DNA from: an uncultured Caulobacterales bacterium
Lineage (GTDB): Bacteria; Pseudomonadota; Alphaproteobacteria; Caulobacterales; Caulobacteraceae
Length of the DNA stretch: 32,203 nucleotides
Assembly (NCBI GenBank): GCA_903862425.1
Contig: CAIOYC010000041.1
Location: 1-32,203 of the forward strand
Reading direction: 5' to 3'
Shown here: one piece after another, positions 17,379 to 27,637 of the stretch
Numbering within the stretch: position 1 is the stretch's first letter
How the letters are laid out: every line of letters begins with the position of its first letter
Program-made: the position numbers and the translations under genes
Notes under the pieces: model-generated
Database searches by the model: none
The model's input: only the letters and a program-made list of their open reading frames with translations
What the model was told of the DNA's origin: nothing

Positions 17379-18161
17379 CTACGCGCCAGTGCGGATAAAG
17401 CTCCGCTGGTCGCCTTCCAATCTCAACGCCGTCAAAACCCCCGTGGCGTAGGCCCCGGTATCGACACCGATCCTGTGTGGCCGCTCCTCCGGTTCCGGGC
17501 GCGGCGTATGGCCATGGACCACCACCTGATCGATCCACACTGGTGCGTCCAGAAATTCCTGCCGGATCCAGAGCATGTCGCGCTCGTCTTGCTGATCCAG
17601 AGGCATTCCCGGCCGAAGACCGGCATGGACGAATATATAATCACCAACCGTGGCGAAAAGCTGAAGACTTTTCAGAAACGCGAGGTGTTCGGCCGGTAGA
17701 ACCTTGGCGAAGGCGTCGCGTATCCCTGTCCAGGCCTCGATGTCGCCGGTCCCCCGCGGCGGGGTGACACCGTAGGAGACCAGGGTCTCGCGCCCGCCAT
17801 GCTCAGCCCAGGCTGGACCGGTCGAAGGATCAGCTAGAAAACCCAGCAAGGCCTCCTCGTGATTGCCCTTCAGCGCCGTCATGGCGTCTCCACCCTGACG
17901 CGCCAGGCCGCCAAGGATGTCGAGGACGCCGTTGGATTCAGAGCCGCGATCCACATAGTCGCCGAGCGCAATCAGACGCAGCTTCAGGTCTGGAGCCTTG
18001 GCGGCGTCCGCCTCTATCCGCTTCAGCAGGGTTCGCAACAGGTCCGCGCGACCGTGGATGTCGCCTATCGCATAAACCACTTCGCCGGGCGGCACGGACG
18101 TGGGGATGCGTTCGGTCTTGCGACCGCCCAGCCTGCCCAATCGTGACCTGAACCAGTCCAT
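17379..18161 (-). CDS. PPP-family metallophosphoesterase (serine/threonine phosphatase-like)
   Basis: The 260-residue protein has all three PPP signature motifs: GDIHGRAD (near residue 33), GDYVDRGSESN (near 66) and GNHEEALLG (near 98). These bind two metal ions. HGHTP in the C-terminal third supplies a further metal histidine. It could act on phosphoproteins or on small substrates such as diadenosine tetraphosphate. ATG 18161 is preferred over the GTG at 18185 because the sequence before it carries GGAGGACG and AAGG as possible ribosome sites. It probably forms a two-gene unit with the export lipoprotein. Confidence 0.88.
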   Translation of the reverse strand: MDWFRSRLGRLGGRKTERIPTSVPPGEVVYAIGDIHGRADLLRTLLKRIEADAAKAPDLKLRLIALGDYVDRGSESNGVLDILGGLARQGGDAMTALKGNHEEALLGFLADPSTGPAWAEHGGRETLVSYGVTPPRGTGDIEAWTGIRDAFAKVLPAEHLAFLKSLQLFATVGDYIFVHAGLRPGMPLDQQDERDMLWIRQEFLDAPVWIDQVVVHGHTPRPEPEERPHRIGVDTGAYATGVLTALRLEGDQRSFIRTGA

Positions 18162-18220
18162 CGGTAACCTTGCGGCGTCCTCCACGAGGACACTTTCGTT
18201 GCTCTAACGCCCGTAAGGGG

Positions 18221-18259
18221 AAAAGTCAGCAAGGTTGGGGCCAGACAATCCGCCTTGCT
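18221..18259 (-). terminator. Probable terminator of the rimP-infB operon
   Basis: On the minus strand AGCAAGG (18253-18259) pairs perfectly with CCTTGCT (18228-18234) and is followed by GACTTTTCC. It lies 9 bases after the stop of the last small gene. The loop is 18 bases, partly able to pair (TTG/CAA), so the hairpin is moderate. Confidence 0.4.
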
Positions 18260-18268
18260 TTGCGACTG

Positions 18269-18601
18269 CTAACCTTTCGCGCAGCGCGTCTTCCACAGGG
18301 CCTCGAAGGCGTCCTTGTCGTCGGGCGTCCTGGTGAAGGGCGGGTCGCCGGAAAAGATCAGCGACTTCTTGTCGACGATGAACCGCTCGGCGCCGCTGCG
18401 ACCGGTGATCTGGTAGCCGGTGGCTATGCCGCAGACGGTCCAGCGACTCCCCTGGCGATAGATACGGACGCCCTCATAGGCGGGCGCGGTCACGTACTGA
18501 CCGCCGACCTTGCCATGCGCCTTGCGAAGCACGGCCTTGTCCGTCGGCGACCCGAACAGAAGGATGCCGAAGAGCGTCAGGGAGACCGCGAGGCCCTCCA
18601 T
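18269..18601 (-). CDS. Small probably exported protein of unknown function
   Basis: The 110-residue protein has a short hydrophobic N-terminus (LAVSLTLFGILLFG, about residues 4-17) that could be a signal peptide or anchor. A small domain with two cysteines (in WTVCGIATGYQITG and KTRCAKG) follows. I recognise no family with confidence. It starts 12 bases after the infB stop in the same direction and is followed by a hairpin, so it is probably the last gene of that operon. Function is not evident. Confidence 0.7.
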   Translation of the reverse strand: MEGLAVSLTLFGILLFGSPTDKAVLRKAHGKVGGQYVTAPAYEGVRIYRQGSRWTVCGIATGYQITGRSGAERFIVDKKSLIFSGDPPFTRTPDDKDAFEALWKTRCAKG

Positions 18602-18613
18602 ATGAAGGGCCTC

Positions 18614-21600
18614 CTACAGCGAACGCTGAATAGACTCCACGGTGAAGCACTCGATCACGTCGCCTTCGCGAATATCCGAGAAGCCGAAGTTCATGCCGCA
18701 CTCCTGACCGACGACGACCTCGCTGACCTCGTCCTTGAAGCGCTTGAGCGTCTGCAAGGTGCCGAGTTCGAGCACGACGATGTCCTGGCGGATGATCCGC
18801 ACCTTGGCGCCCTTACGCACGGAGCCTTCGGTTACCCGGCAGCCGGCGATCTTGCCGACCTTGGAGATATCGAACACCTGCAGGACCTCCGCATTGCCGA
18901 GGAAGGTTTCGCGCTGGATCGGGGCCAGCATGCCCGAGAGCACACCTTTGATGTCATCCAGTAGGTCGTAGATGATCGCATAGTAGCGGATCTCTACGCC
19001 CTCGCGCTCCGCCAGCTGCCGCGCCTGGGCCGAAGCCCGAACGTTGAAGCCGAGGATGGGCGCGCCGGCGCCCTTGGCCAACAGCACGTCGCTCTCTGTG
19101 ATCGCGCCGGCGGCGGAGTGGATGATGCGCGCACGCACCTCGTCCGTACCGAGCTTGTCCAGCGAGGAGACGATGGCTTCCGCCGAGCCGCCCACGTCGG
19201 CCTTGATGACCAGTGGCAGTTCGGAGACCTTTTTGGCCGTCAGCTTGGCCATCATGTCGGCCAGGGCCGCACCGCCGCCGGCGCCGATCGGGCTGGCGGT
19301 CTTTTCGCGCTTCAACCGGATACGATACTCGGTCAGCTCGCGGGCGCGGGCCTCGTTTTCCACCACGGCCAGGGCTTCGCCCGGGGCCGGCGCTTCGTCG
19401 AGGCCGAGAATCTCCACCGGTTCGGACGGACCGGCGGTAGGCACCTGTTCGTTGCGCTCGTTGACCAGGGCGCGCACGCGGCCCCAGGCGGAGCCGGCCA
19501 CGACGATGTCGCTGCGCTTCAGCGTGCCGCGCTTAACGAGGACCGTAGCCACGGGACCGCGACCCTTGTCGAGCTTGGATTCGATCACCACGCCTTCGCC
19601 CGAACGGTCGGGATTGGCGCGCAGGTCCATCACCTCGGCCTGCAGAGAGATCGCCTCGATCAGGTTCTCGAGCCCCATCCGCTTGGTGGCGGAGACCTCG
19701 ATGGCCTGGGTTTCACCGCCCAGGCTTTCCACGACCACTTCGTGCTGAAGCAGTTCGTTGATCACCTTCTGCGGGTTGGCGTCGGGCTTATCCATCTTGT
19801 TGATGGCCACGATCAGCGGCGCGCCGGCGGCGCGGGCATGATTGATGGCCTCGATGGTCTGCGGCATCACCCCGTCGTCGGCGGCCACGACCAGCACGAC
19901 GATATCGGCCACGTTGGCGCCGCGCGCCCGCATGGCGGAAAAGGCGGCGTGGCCCGGCGTGTCGAGGAAGGTGACGCGCTGGCCATCCTCCAGGCGAACC
20001 TGATAGGCGCCGATGTGCTGGGTGATACCGCCGTGCTCACCGGCGGCCACGTCGGTGGTGCGCAAGGCGTCGAGCAGCGAGGTCTTGCCGTGGTCCACGT
20101 GACCGACCACCGCCACCACCGGAGGCCGGGGCTGAGTGTCGTCCTCATGGTCGTCTTCGGCCAGGAAGCCCGTCTCCACGTCGCTTTCCGACACACGGCG
20201 CACCGTGTGGCCGAACTCCGAGGCGATCAGCTCGGCGGTATCGGCGTCGAGCACGTCGTTGATTTTGATCATCGTGCCCTGACGCATCAGGTACTTGATG
20301 ATGTCCACACCGCGCACGGCCATCCGCTGACCAAGATCGGCCACGGTGATGGCGTCGGGAATGACCACCTCGCGACGGCCGGCGACCTGCTCCTGCACAC
20401 CGCCGCGACGCTTTTCCTTCTCGCGTTCGCGGGCCCGGCGCACCGAGGCCAGGGAGCGCATGCGCTCGGCGGAATCCTCGTCTCCGGCCACGGCCTGGAT
20501 GGTGAGGCGTCCTTGACGGCGGCTTGGTTCGCCCTTGGTGCGCGAAACGGCCTTGCCGTCATTGGCGGCGCTGCGGCGACGATCATCGTCGTCCATCGGA
20601 CGGCGCTCGCCGGCGCGCGGAGCGGCCGCACGCTGGGTCTTGGTGAATTCAGGGGTCGAGGGGGCCTCGGCCGGACGCGGACGGGCGAAACCGCCGCCGC
20701 CCGCAGGACGCGGACCGCCGGGACGGGCCGGCGCCAGCGCCGAATAGCGCACGGTGCCGCCACCTTCGGGACGCGGGCCACGGTCGCCTTGCGGACGATC
20801 GCCCTGCGGACGCGGGCCGCGGTCGTTGTAGCCACCGCCGGCGCCGGCCGGACGCGGGCCCCGATCATTGTAGCCGCCACCACCGGCAGGCCGGGGCCCA
20901 CGGTCGTTGTAGCCGCCGCCCGCCGGACGCGGAGCGCCACGATCACCCTGAGGACGATCGCCTTGCGGACGGTCGGTGCGGCCCTGATAGCCGCCCTCGC
21001 GGGGCGGAGGGGCATAGGCGCGGCCTTCCGGCGCGGCGCGGAAATCTGTGCGCTGGCGGTCGCCGGTCGCGGCAGGCGCGGGACGTTCGGTGCGCGGACG
21101 CTCCTCACGCGGCTCGCGCGGACGCGGGCCGAGGCTTTCCCAGGCCTTGGGCTGAGCCGGAGGCGCGGGGGGCGCAGGACGAGGAGCGACCGGAGCCGGG
21201 GCGGCGGCGACTGGCGCAGTCGGCTGCGGTGCGGCGGCTGGCGGCGCGGCGGGCTGAGCGCTCGTCGTCTGGGCGACGGGAGTCGCCGGGGCGGGCGGAG
21301 GCTCAGGAGCGGGAGCCGGAGCGGGTTGCTCCGCGGCGCGCTGTGCAGCAGCCGCAGCGGCGGCCTGACGGCGCTGGGCCTCCTCGGCGGAGCGGCGATC
21401 CTCGGCCGCCTTCTGTGCGGCTTCGACCACCTTCTGGCGAGCGGCCATCTCGCTTTGTGACAGGCCGCGTTCGGCGGAGGAGCCCGAGGTCGCCGGCGCA
21501 GTCGGGCGTGGCGCAGCGGGGGCCGCAGGCTGGGCCGGGCGCGGCGGGGCCTGAAACACGGTCGAGGGACGATCCACGGCGGGACCGTCCACGCGGCGAC

Positions 21601-21775
21601 GCTTGGTCTCCACCACCACGGTCTTGGACCGGCCATGGCTGAAGCTCTGGCGCACGGTGCCGCTGTTCACGCCACCGGGACGCGGCTTCAAGGTCAACGG
21701 CGCGCGTCCACCCGGACCCTGCCCACCGCCGGCCGAACCGTCGCCGCCATTGCCGTTATCGTTTTCGTCGGTCAT
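18614..21775 (-). CDS. infB: Translation initiation factor IF-2
   Basis: The 1,053-residue GTPase brings initiator fMet-tRNA to the 30S subunit and promotes subunit joining. The G domain is complete: GHVDHGKT at 558-565, DTPGH at 605-609, NKMD at 659-662. IF2_N-like segment lies near 470-525, and domains II-IV follow to the C-terminus. The first ~400 residues are a long disordered region: Ala/Pro-rich (140-215), then Gly/Arg/Asp repeats (about 267-340). This makes the protein longer than E. coli IF-2 (890). It sits in the standard order after nusA and the ylxR gene. A short GC hairpin lies in the 93-base gap before its ATG, without a T-tract. Confidence 0.97.
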   Translation of the reverse strand: MTDENDNGNGGDGSAGGGQGPGGRAPLTLKPRPGGVNSGTVRQSFSHGRSKTVVVETKRRRVDGPAVDRPSTVFQAPPRPAQPAAPAAPRPTAPATSGSSAERGLSQSEMAARQKVVEAAQKAAEDRRSAEEAQRRQAAAAAAAQRAAEQPAPAPAPEPPPAPATPVAQTTSAQPAAPPAAAPQPTAPVAAAPAPVAPRPAPPAPPAQPKAWESLGPRPREPREERPRTERPAPAATGDRQRTDFRAAPEGRAYAPPPREGGYQGRTDRPQGDRPQGDRGAPRPAGGGYNDRGPRPAGGGGYNDRGPRPAGAGGGYNDRGPRPQGDRPQGDRGPRPEGGGTVRYSALAPARPGGPRPAGGGGFARPRPAEAPSTPEFTKTQRAAAPRAGERRPMDDDDRRRSAANDGKAVSRTKGEPSRRQGRLTIQAVAGDEDSAERMRSLASVRRAREREKEKRRGGVQEQVAGRREVVIPDAITVADLGQRMAVRGVDIIKYLMRQGTMIKINDVLDADTAELIASEFGHTVRRVSESDVETGFLAEDDHEDDTQPRPPVVAVVGHVDHGKTSLLDALRTTDVAAGEHGGITQHIGAYQVRLEDGQRVTFLDTPGHAAFSAMRARGANVADIVVLVVAADDGVMPQTIEAINHARAAGAPLIVAINKMDKPDANPQKVINELLQHEVVVESLGGETQAIEVSATKRMGLENLIEAISLQAEVMDLRANPDRSGEGVVIESKLDKGRGPVATVLVKRGTLKRSDIVVAGSAWGRVRALVNERNEQVPTAGPSEPVEILGLDEAPAPGEALAVVENEARARELTEYRIRLKREKTASPIGAGGGAALADMMAKLTAKKVSELPLVIKADVGGSAEAIVSSLDKLGTDEVRARIIHSAAGAITESDVLLAKGAGAPILGFNVRASAQARQLAEREGVEIRYYAIIYDLLDDIKGVLSGMLAPIQRETFLGNAEVLQVFDISKVGKIAGCRVTEGSVRKGAKVRIIRQDIVVLELGTLQTLKRFKDEVSEVVVGQECGMNFGFSDIREGDVIECFTVESIQRSL
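20756..20977 (-). repeat. Tandem coding repeats in the IF-2 N-terminal region
   Basis: The codons for residues about 267-340 of IF-2 contain three copies of [10 protein letters not shown] separated by short Ala/Gly linkers. Two copies of [12 protein letters not shown] flank them. The DNA copies are similar enough to invite replication slippage, so length probably varies between strains. Confidence 0.85.
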
Positions 21776-21868
21776 CCGCTCGCTTTACTCGTCCGCTCTA
21801 CATACGCCGCCCCGTTGGACGGCGAAAACAACAAAGGGCGAGGCATAACCTGCCGCGCCCGCCCACTT

Positions 21869-22573
21869 TCAGGCCTCGCCACCCCGGAAATCCGGACCCG
21901 AACTCTCAGGATGGCTCCAGCCATCCGGCTGGAGGGGGCGAAACCCGGCGAGACGGCCGATCTCTTCGGACCACCGCTGCGACCAACGCCCTGCAAGGAG
22001 GGCGGAGTGTATCGCATGACCGAGGCCCAAGGCCAAACTCAATTCGTCGCTGGAGAACACGCCGCAAATCCGGGGGGGACGTGTCTGCCGGCGTGCAATG
22101 GCCAGGAGCTTGTCGCGCCCGTCCGCCGATCCGTCCGACGCCTCGATCAACCAGGCTACCTGCCCGGCCCGAAGCGCCGCATCGGTTTTCTCGAATCCGG
22201 ATGTAAGCGCCCCCGCCCTGCGTGCAAGTCCCAGGCGGTCGATGCAGCGCCGCGCCAGAAGCGAATCGACTCGGTCGGAAAGGTCGCCGGGCGCAGACAG
22301 TTTCGTCTTTGCCGAGCGCGAGAAGGCGTTCTTTTTCACCGCCATGTCCACAGCTGCGCGCGTCGCCTGGACCCACAATCCCCGCCCCGGCAGGTCGCGT
22401 CCCAGGTCAGGCACGACCTCTCCGTCCGGTCCGGCCACGAACCGGATCAGACGCGCCTCCTCCATCACCTCGCCCGAGGCGATGTCCCGCCGCTGGCGCG
22501 AAGCCTCCGCATGGGTTTTTGGCGCGTGGGTTTTTGGCGCGTGCGTCTTGGGTTCGTGGACGGGGTCTGAGAT
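21869..22573 (-). CDS. ylxR: YlxR (DUF448) plus L7Ae-like RNA-binding protein, putative ATC start
   Basis: The protein has an N-terminal YlxR domain and a C-terminal L7Ae-type RNA-binding domain (ALGLARRAGALTSGFEK onward), the usual companion of nusA and infB. The first ordinary starts, GTG 22468 and ATG 22465, would cut into the YlxR domain: RRDIASGEV, which aligns with its opening strand, lies upstream. The frame is open back to nusA with no ATG, GTG or TTG. An ATC at 22571-22573, 4 bases after the nusA stop and 9 bases after GGAGG, fits as the start and gives 234 residues beginning (M)SDPVHEPKTHA. A sequencing error or a mutated ATG is the alternative. The domain identity is firm; the start is inference. 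Confidence 0.8.
   Translation of the reverse strand: MSDPVHEPKTHAPKTHAPKTHAEASRQRRDIASGEVMEEARLIRFVAGPDGEVVPDLGRDLPGRGLWVQATRAAVDMAVKKNAFSRSAKTKLSAPGDLSDRVDSLLARRCIDRLGLARRAGALTSGFEKTDAALRAGQVAWLIEASDGSADGRDKLLAIARRQTRPPRICGVFSSDELSLALGLGHAIHSALLAGRWSQRWSEEIGRLAGFRPLQPDGWSHPESSGPDFRGGEA
22508..22552 (-). repeat. Three 15-base tandem repeats at the ylxR 5' end
   Basis: On the minus strand three adjacent 15-base units each encode PKTHA in the ylxR frame. The second and third differ by one base (CAC versus CAT), and the first has synonymous changes. They lie between the proposed ATC start and the YlxR domain. The synonymous differences suggest the peptide is kept, which supports translation of this stretch. 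Confidence 0.75.
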
Positions 22574-22577
22574 GGGG

Positions 22578-24236
22578 TTAGGCCTCCACCCCTTCTTCGG
22601 CGGCGGCTTCGGCCTCGGCCAGTTCGGCGTCTTCCTCGGCAGGAGTCTCGATCTCGTCTGCCTCGATCCAGCCGGCGGCGACGCGAGCGCGCAGAATCAG
22701 CGCTTCTGCATCCTCGGTCGACAGGTTGAAGCTCTCCAGCGCCCCGGCGACGCGCACGCGTTCGCCGTCCTTGCTTTCGAACGCCCCCTTGAGTTCATCC
22801 GTAGCCAGATCGGCCAGATCCTCGACCGTCTTAACGCCGGCCTCGCCAAGGGCCACGGCCATGGGCAGGGTCACCCCCTCGATTTCAAGCACGCCGTCCT
22901 CGACGCCGAGTTCGTTGCGCTTGGCGTCGAGCGCCGCGGCTTCCTTGTCGAGGAATTCGCGGGCGCGGGCCTGAAGTTCCTCGGCGGTATCTTCGCCGAA
23001 GCCCTCGATATCGCTGATCTCCTGAGGCTCGACATAAGCAACGTCCTCGACGCTGGCGAAGCCTTCGGTGACCAGGAGCTGTGCGATGACCTCGTCCACG
23101 TCCAGGGCTTCCTGGAACAGCTGAGTGCGCTCGGCGAACTCGCGCTGGCGGCGCTCGCTTTCCTGGCTCTCGGTCATGATATCGATCTGCCAGCCGGTGA
23201 GCTGGGAAGCGAGACGCACGTTCTGGCCGCGACGGCCGATGGCCAGCGACAGCTGTTCGTCCGGCACGACCACTTCCACGCGGCCGTCTTCCTCGTCCAT
23301 CACCACCTTGGTGACTTCGGCCGGGGCCAGGCCGTTGACGATGAAGGTGGCTTCATCGGGCGACCACTGGATGATGTCGATCTTCTCGCCTTGAAGCTCG
23401 GCGACGACGGCCTGCACCCGCGAACCACGCATACCGACGCAGGCGCCCACGGGATCGATGGAGCTTTCGTTGGAGATCACGGCCATCTTGGCGCGCGAAC
23501 CCGGGTCGCGGGCGACGGAGCGGATTTCGATCACGCCGTCATAGACTTCCGGCACTTCCTGCGCGAACAGCTTGGCCATGAAGCCGCCGTGAGCGCGGCT
23601 GAGCATGATCTGCGGGCCCTTGGTCTCGCGCCGCACGTCGTAGATGTAGCAGCGGATGCGGTCGCCGATATTGAAGTTCTCGCGCGGAATCGACTGGTCA
23701 CGGCGCATGATGCCTTCGCCCCGGCCCAGGTCGACGATGGTGTTGCCGTATTCGACGCGCTTGACCGAACCGTTGACGATCTCGCCCACGCGGTCCTTGA
23801 ACTCTTCGAACTGACGCTCGCGCTCCGCTTCGCGGACCTTATGGGTCACCACCTGGCGAGCCATCTGAGTCTGGACCCGACCGAACTCGAAGGGCGGCAG
23901 GACCTCTTCGTAGATCTTGCCGACTTCGGCGTCGGGATAGCGGCGCTTGGCGTCGGACAGGTGCTTGAAACCGACCTTCGGCTCCATGCCCTCCTCGACC
24001 GACAGGTCCTCGTCGTCGGCGACGATGGTGGTGTAGCGCTTCAGCGTCAGCTCGCCGGTCTTCACGTCGATGGAGGCGCGGATGTCGTGTTCCAGCCCGT
24101 ACTTGGACTTGGCGCCCTTCTGGATCGCTTCCTCGATCGCCTCAATGACGATCTCCTTCTCGATCGACTTTTCGCGCGCGACGGCGTCAGCGATCTGCAG
24201 CAGTTCGAGACGATTGGCGGAAATGCCCGTGGCCAT
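22578..24236 (-). CDS. nusA: Transcription termination/antitermination factor NusA
   Basis: The 552-residue protein binds RNA polymerase and nascent RNA and controls pausing, termination and antitermination. The N-terminal polymerase-binding domain covers about 1-130. An S1 domain follows, with [21 protein letters not shown] near 150. KH1 and KH2 contain [20 protein letters not shown] and [17 protein letters not shown]. The C-terminal region has helix-hairpin-helix-like acidic repeats and ends in a Glu/Ala tail. It starts 2 bases after the rimP stop, so translation is coupled. Confidence 0.97.
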   Translation of the reverse strand: MATGISANRLELLQIADAVAREKSIEKEIVIEAIEEAIQKGAKSKYGLEHDIRASIDVKTGELTLKRYTTIVADDEDLSVEEGMEPKVGFKHLSDAKRRYPDAEVGKIYEEVLPPFEFGRVQTQMARQVVTHKVREAERERQFEEFKDRVGEIVNGSVKRVEYGNTIVDLGRGEGIMRRDQSIPRENFNIGDRIRCYIYDVRRETKGPQIMLSRAHGGFMAKLFAQEVPEVYDGVIEIRSVARDPGSRAKMAVISNESSIDPVGACVGMRGSRVQAVVAELQGEKIDIIQWSPDEATFIVNGLAPAEVTKVVMDEEDGRVEVVVPDEQLSLAIGRRGQNVRLASQLTGWQIDIMTESQESERRQREFAERTQLFQEALDVDEVIAQLLVTEGFASVEDVAYVEPQEISDIEGFGEDTAEELQARAREFLDKEAAALDAKRNELGVEDGVLEIEGVTLPMAVALGEAGVKTVEDLADLATDELKGAFESKDGERVRVAGALESFNLSTEDAEALILRARVAAGWIEADEIETPAEEDAELAEAEAAAEEGVEA

Positions 24237-24238
24237 GG

Positions 24239-24820
24239 TCAGGCCTCCTCTTCACTTTTAGCGGGGTCTTCGGGATCTGGTTGGTCGGCGTCGAGGCCTT
24301 CGGCCGCAAGCCGGGCGGCGCGCTGTTCGGCGCCGCGCTTGAGTAATTCGTCGGTCAGGCTGAGCTTGGCGTCGGTGATCCAGGCGAACGGCAAGAGCGC
24401 GGTCTCCTCCTCACCCTCAAGGTCGATGGCGACATTGTCGTCCTCGACCCCCGCCAGGATGCCCTTGAACCGCTTGCGCCCCTCGGCGATGCGATCCAGC
24501 TCCAGCTTGGCCTCGTAGCCTTCATAGGTCTCGAAGTCCTTGAACCGAGTAAGGGGTCGGTCCACGCCGGGAGAGGAGACCTCCAGCACATATTCACCGG
24601 AGATCGGGTCAGCGGCGTCGAGCACCTGGTTCAACGCCCGCGACAGGGTGGCGCAGTCCTCCACCATCATCTCGCCGTTGGCGTCCTCGGCCATGATCTG
24701 CAGGGTGCGGCGCTGTTCACCGCCCTTCATGCGCAGGCGCACGATATCGTAGCCCGCCGCCTCGGCCACGGGGTCGAGGAGCTCCAGAAGGCGTTGATCC
24801 TCAGGCGTCTTGCCGCGCAA
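24239..24820 (-). CDS. rimP: Ribosome maturation factor RimP, TTG start
   Basis: The 193-residue protein assists 30S subunit assembly. The RimP core is clear: [18 protein letters not shown] near residue 14, then [16 protein letters not shown], then [15 protein letters not shown] near 90. A charged C-terminal extension ends in EEEA. I place the start at TTG 24818-24820, giving MRGKTPEDQ, which matches how homologues begin. The far upstream ATG at 25015 would add 65 residues of unrelated sequence translated across a terminator hairpin and the divergent promoter region. GGGAG (24831-24835) is the likely ribosome site, 10 bases from the TTG. Two further in-frame TTGs lie a few codons upstream. 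Confidence 0.93.
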   Translation of the reverse strand: MRGKTPEDQRLLELLDPVAEAAGYDIVRLRMKGGEQRRTLQIMAEDANGEMMVEDCATLSRALNQVLDAADPISGEYVLEVSSPGVDRPLTRFKDFETYEGYEAKLELDRIAEGRKRFKGILAGVEDDNVAIDLEGEEETALLPFAWITDAKLSLTDELLKRGAEQRAARLAAEGLDADQPDPEDPAKSEEEA

Positions 24821-24835
24821 AGAGCCCAAACTCCC

Positions 24836-24867
24836 AAACAAAAAGCGGCGCCCCGCAGGACGCCGCT
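24836..24867 (-). terminator. Intrinsic-terminator-like hairpin in the rimP leader (possible attenuator)
   Basis: On the minus strand AGCGGCGTCC (24858-24867), loop TGCG, GGGCGCCGCT (24844-24853) forms a 10-bp stem with one G-T pair. It is followed by TTTTG and TTT. It lies just before the rimP ribosome site, and nothing is coded upstream on this strand before the divergent ftsH. So it would act on the operon's own leader. Only the minus strand has the T-tract. Confidence 0.65.
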
Positions 24868-24906
24868 CGAATGCGCCATCCAGCGCGTCCAAACGATGTT
24901 GACGGC

Positions 24907-24914
24907 TATATAGC
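24907..24914 (-). promoter_or_regulatory. Candidate -10 element of the rimP operon
   Basis: On the minus strand GCTATATA matches GCTANAWC at seven of eight positions. It would start transcription near 24900, giving a leader of about 80 bases that contains the hairpin. No good -35 partner is visible. Confidence 0.3.
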
Positions 24915-25092
24915 GCGGGATTGGGATAAGGGGAAGGCCCCCAGGGCGGTTGTGGCCATCCGCGACCGATCGTCCGCGCTCCGCTTGGCATCCATGGCGC
25001 CGGACTTGCGGTCATCCTATGTTGAGCATTCGAAACGAGACTATCCGTCCCCTGAGGCCTTCGGCCGGGGGCAGCAGGCGAGAGGCGGACTT

Positions 25093-27018
<1,926 letters not shown>

Positions 27019-27040
27019 CCGCAGGTTCAGAACTGATGAG

Positions 27041-27072
27041 CGGCCCCGTCTGGAGACAGGCGGGGCCGTTTT
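27041..27072 (+). terminator. Intrinsic terminator of ftsH
   Basis: CGGCCCCG (27041-27048) and CGGGGCCG (27061-27068) form a perfect 8-bp stem with a 12-base loop, followed by TTTT, 22 bases after the ftsH stop. Confidence 0.88.
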
Positions 27073-27082
27073 CATGGGCGGA

Positions 27083-27172
27083 TCAGATATTAGGCAGGTC
27101 GAGCAGCGTCCTTACGGCCCGCACGAACTCGGCCTCGATCGGCTCAGGCTGTGCAAGCACCGTATGGGACAT
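27083..27172 (-). CDS. Possible 29-residue small ORF
   Basis: On the minus strand an ATG at 27170-27172 opens 29 codons: MSHTVLAQPEPIEAEF continuing to LLDLPNI. It ends just before the ftsH terminator. The composition is protein-like (amphipathic C-terminal helix) and GGGTG precedes the ATG. It could equally be chance or the tail of a lost gene. No homology is recognised. The rest of the gap 27073-27235 shows nothing else. Confidence 0.2.
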   Translation of the reverse strand: MSHTVLAQPEPIEAEFVRAVRTLLDLPNI

Positions 27173-27235
27173 CGCGTCACCCGCAGATCGCCGGGGCGGC
27201 GGGCCTATCAGCCGTCGAGACTAAGCGCCGCGCGG

Positions 27236-27463
27236 TTAACGGCTCGCGCCCGCCGGCGCGATGGGCTTGTTCGGACGGTGGGTAATGGCGGGCAGGTAGA
27301 GGGGTGTTCCGCAGACGCGCTGATCCGGATCCCACCATTTGTGCGCCGCCTCGCAGCGCTTGCCCGGCTCGATCCAGACCGCCTGGTAGATGGTGACCGC
27401 GATCACCGCCGCGAAGAACAGCGCGACGAAGCCCCACATCACCCGGTGATAATTATTGCTCAT
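27236..27463 (-). CDS. Small single-pass membrane protein of unknown function
   Basis: The 75-residue protein has one membrane segment at about residues 8-28 (VMWGFVALFFAAVIAVTIY). A short soluble tail follows, with two cysteines (KRCEAAHKWW and QRVCGTPLYLP), which could pair in the periplasm if the N-terminus is inside. I do not recognise a named family. It stands alone on the minus strand between ftsH and etfB. The hydrophobic stretch and paired cysteines make a chance ORF unlikely. Confidence 0.65.
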   Translation of the reverse strand: MSNNYHRVMWGFVALFFAAVIAVTIYQAVWIEPGKRCEAAHKWWDPDQRVCGTPLYLPAITHRPNKPIAPAGASR

Positions 27464-27524
27464 GGCGCGACTCTATGGCGAGGCCACGCGCGATCCGCAA
27501 GCGGATGCCAAGCCGCATAAGCTC

Positions 27525-27552
27525 TTGACGAGGCGGGTCCCTTGGCTTTGAA
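27525..27552 (+). promoter_or_regulatory. Candidate promoter of etfBA
   Basis: TTGACGA (27525-27531) followed after 13 bases by GCTTTGAA (27545-27552) resembles the Caulobacter housekeeping pattern. The -35 is strong and the -10 is partial. It lies about 85 bases before the etfB ATG. Confidence 0.4.
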
Positions 27553-27637
27553 CACGCCCCCAAGGCGGCATACCCGCCTTTCTCAAATCATGCCGGCGCG
27601 CGGCGCCCGGCCAAGCCAATCAAGGACGGTCTAGCCG

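Noticed and set aside
17353-17538. 62-residue upstream extension of the polysaccharide export protein
   Set aside because: It lies inside the phosphatase gene and would bury the lipoprotein signal peptide.
20756-20977. CRISPR-like array
   Set aside because: The repeats are in frame inside infB, unequal in spacing and encode similar peptides, so they are coding repeats.
19118-21460. 780-codon plus-strand open frame across infB
   Set aside because: It is antisense to IF-2, with low-complexity Gly/Arg/Thr composition and no recognisable motif.
22098-24518. 806-codon plus-strand open frame across nusA and ylxR
   Set aside because: It is antisense to nusA, spans several genes and has no domain. 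GC-rich frames stay open by chance.
24871-25092. In-frame N-terminal extension of ftsH
   Set aside because: The 74 extra residues do not resemble FtsH, which normally begins with its first membrane segment. They also overlap the rimP leader hairpin's edge and the divergent promoter region.
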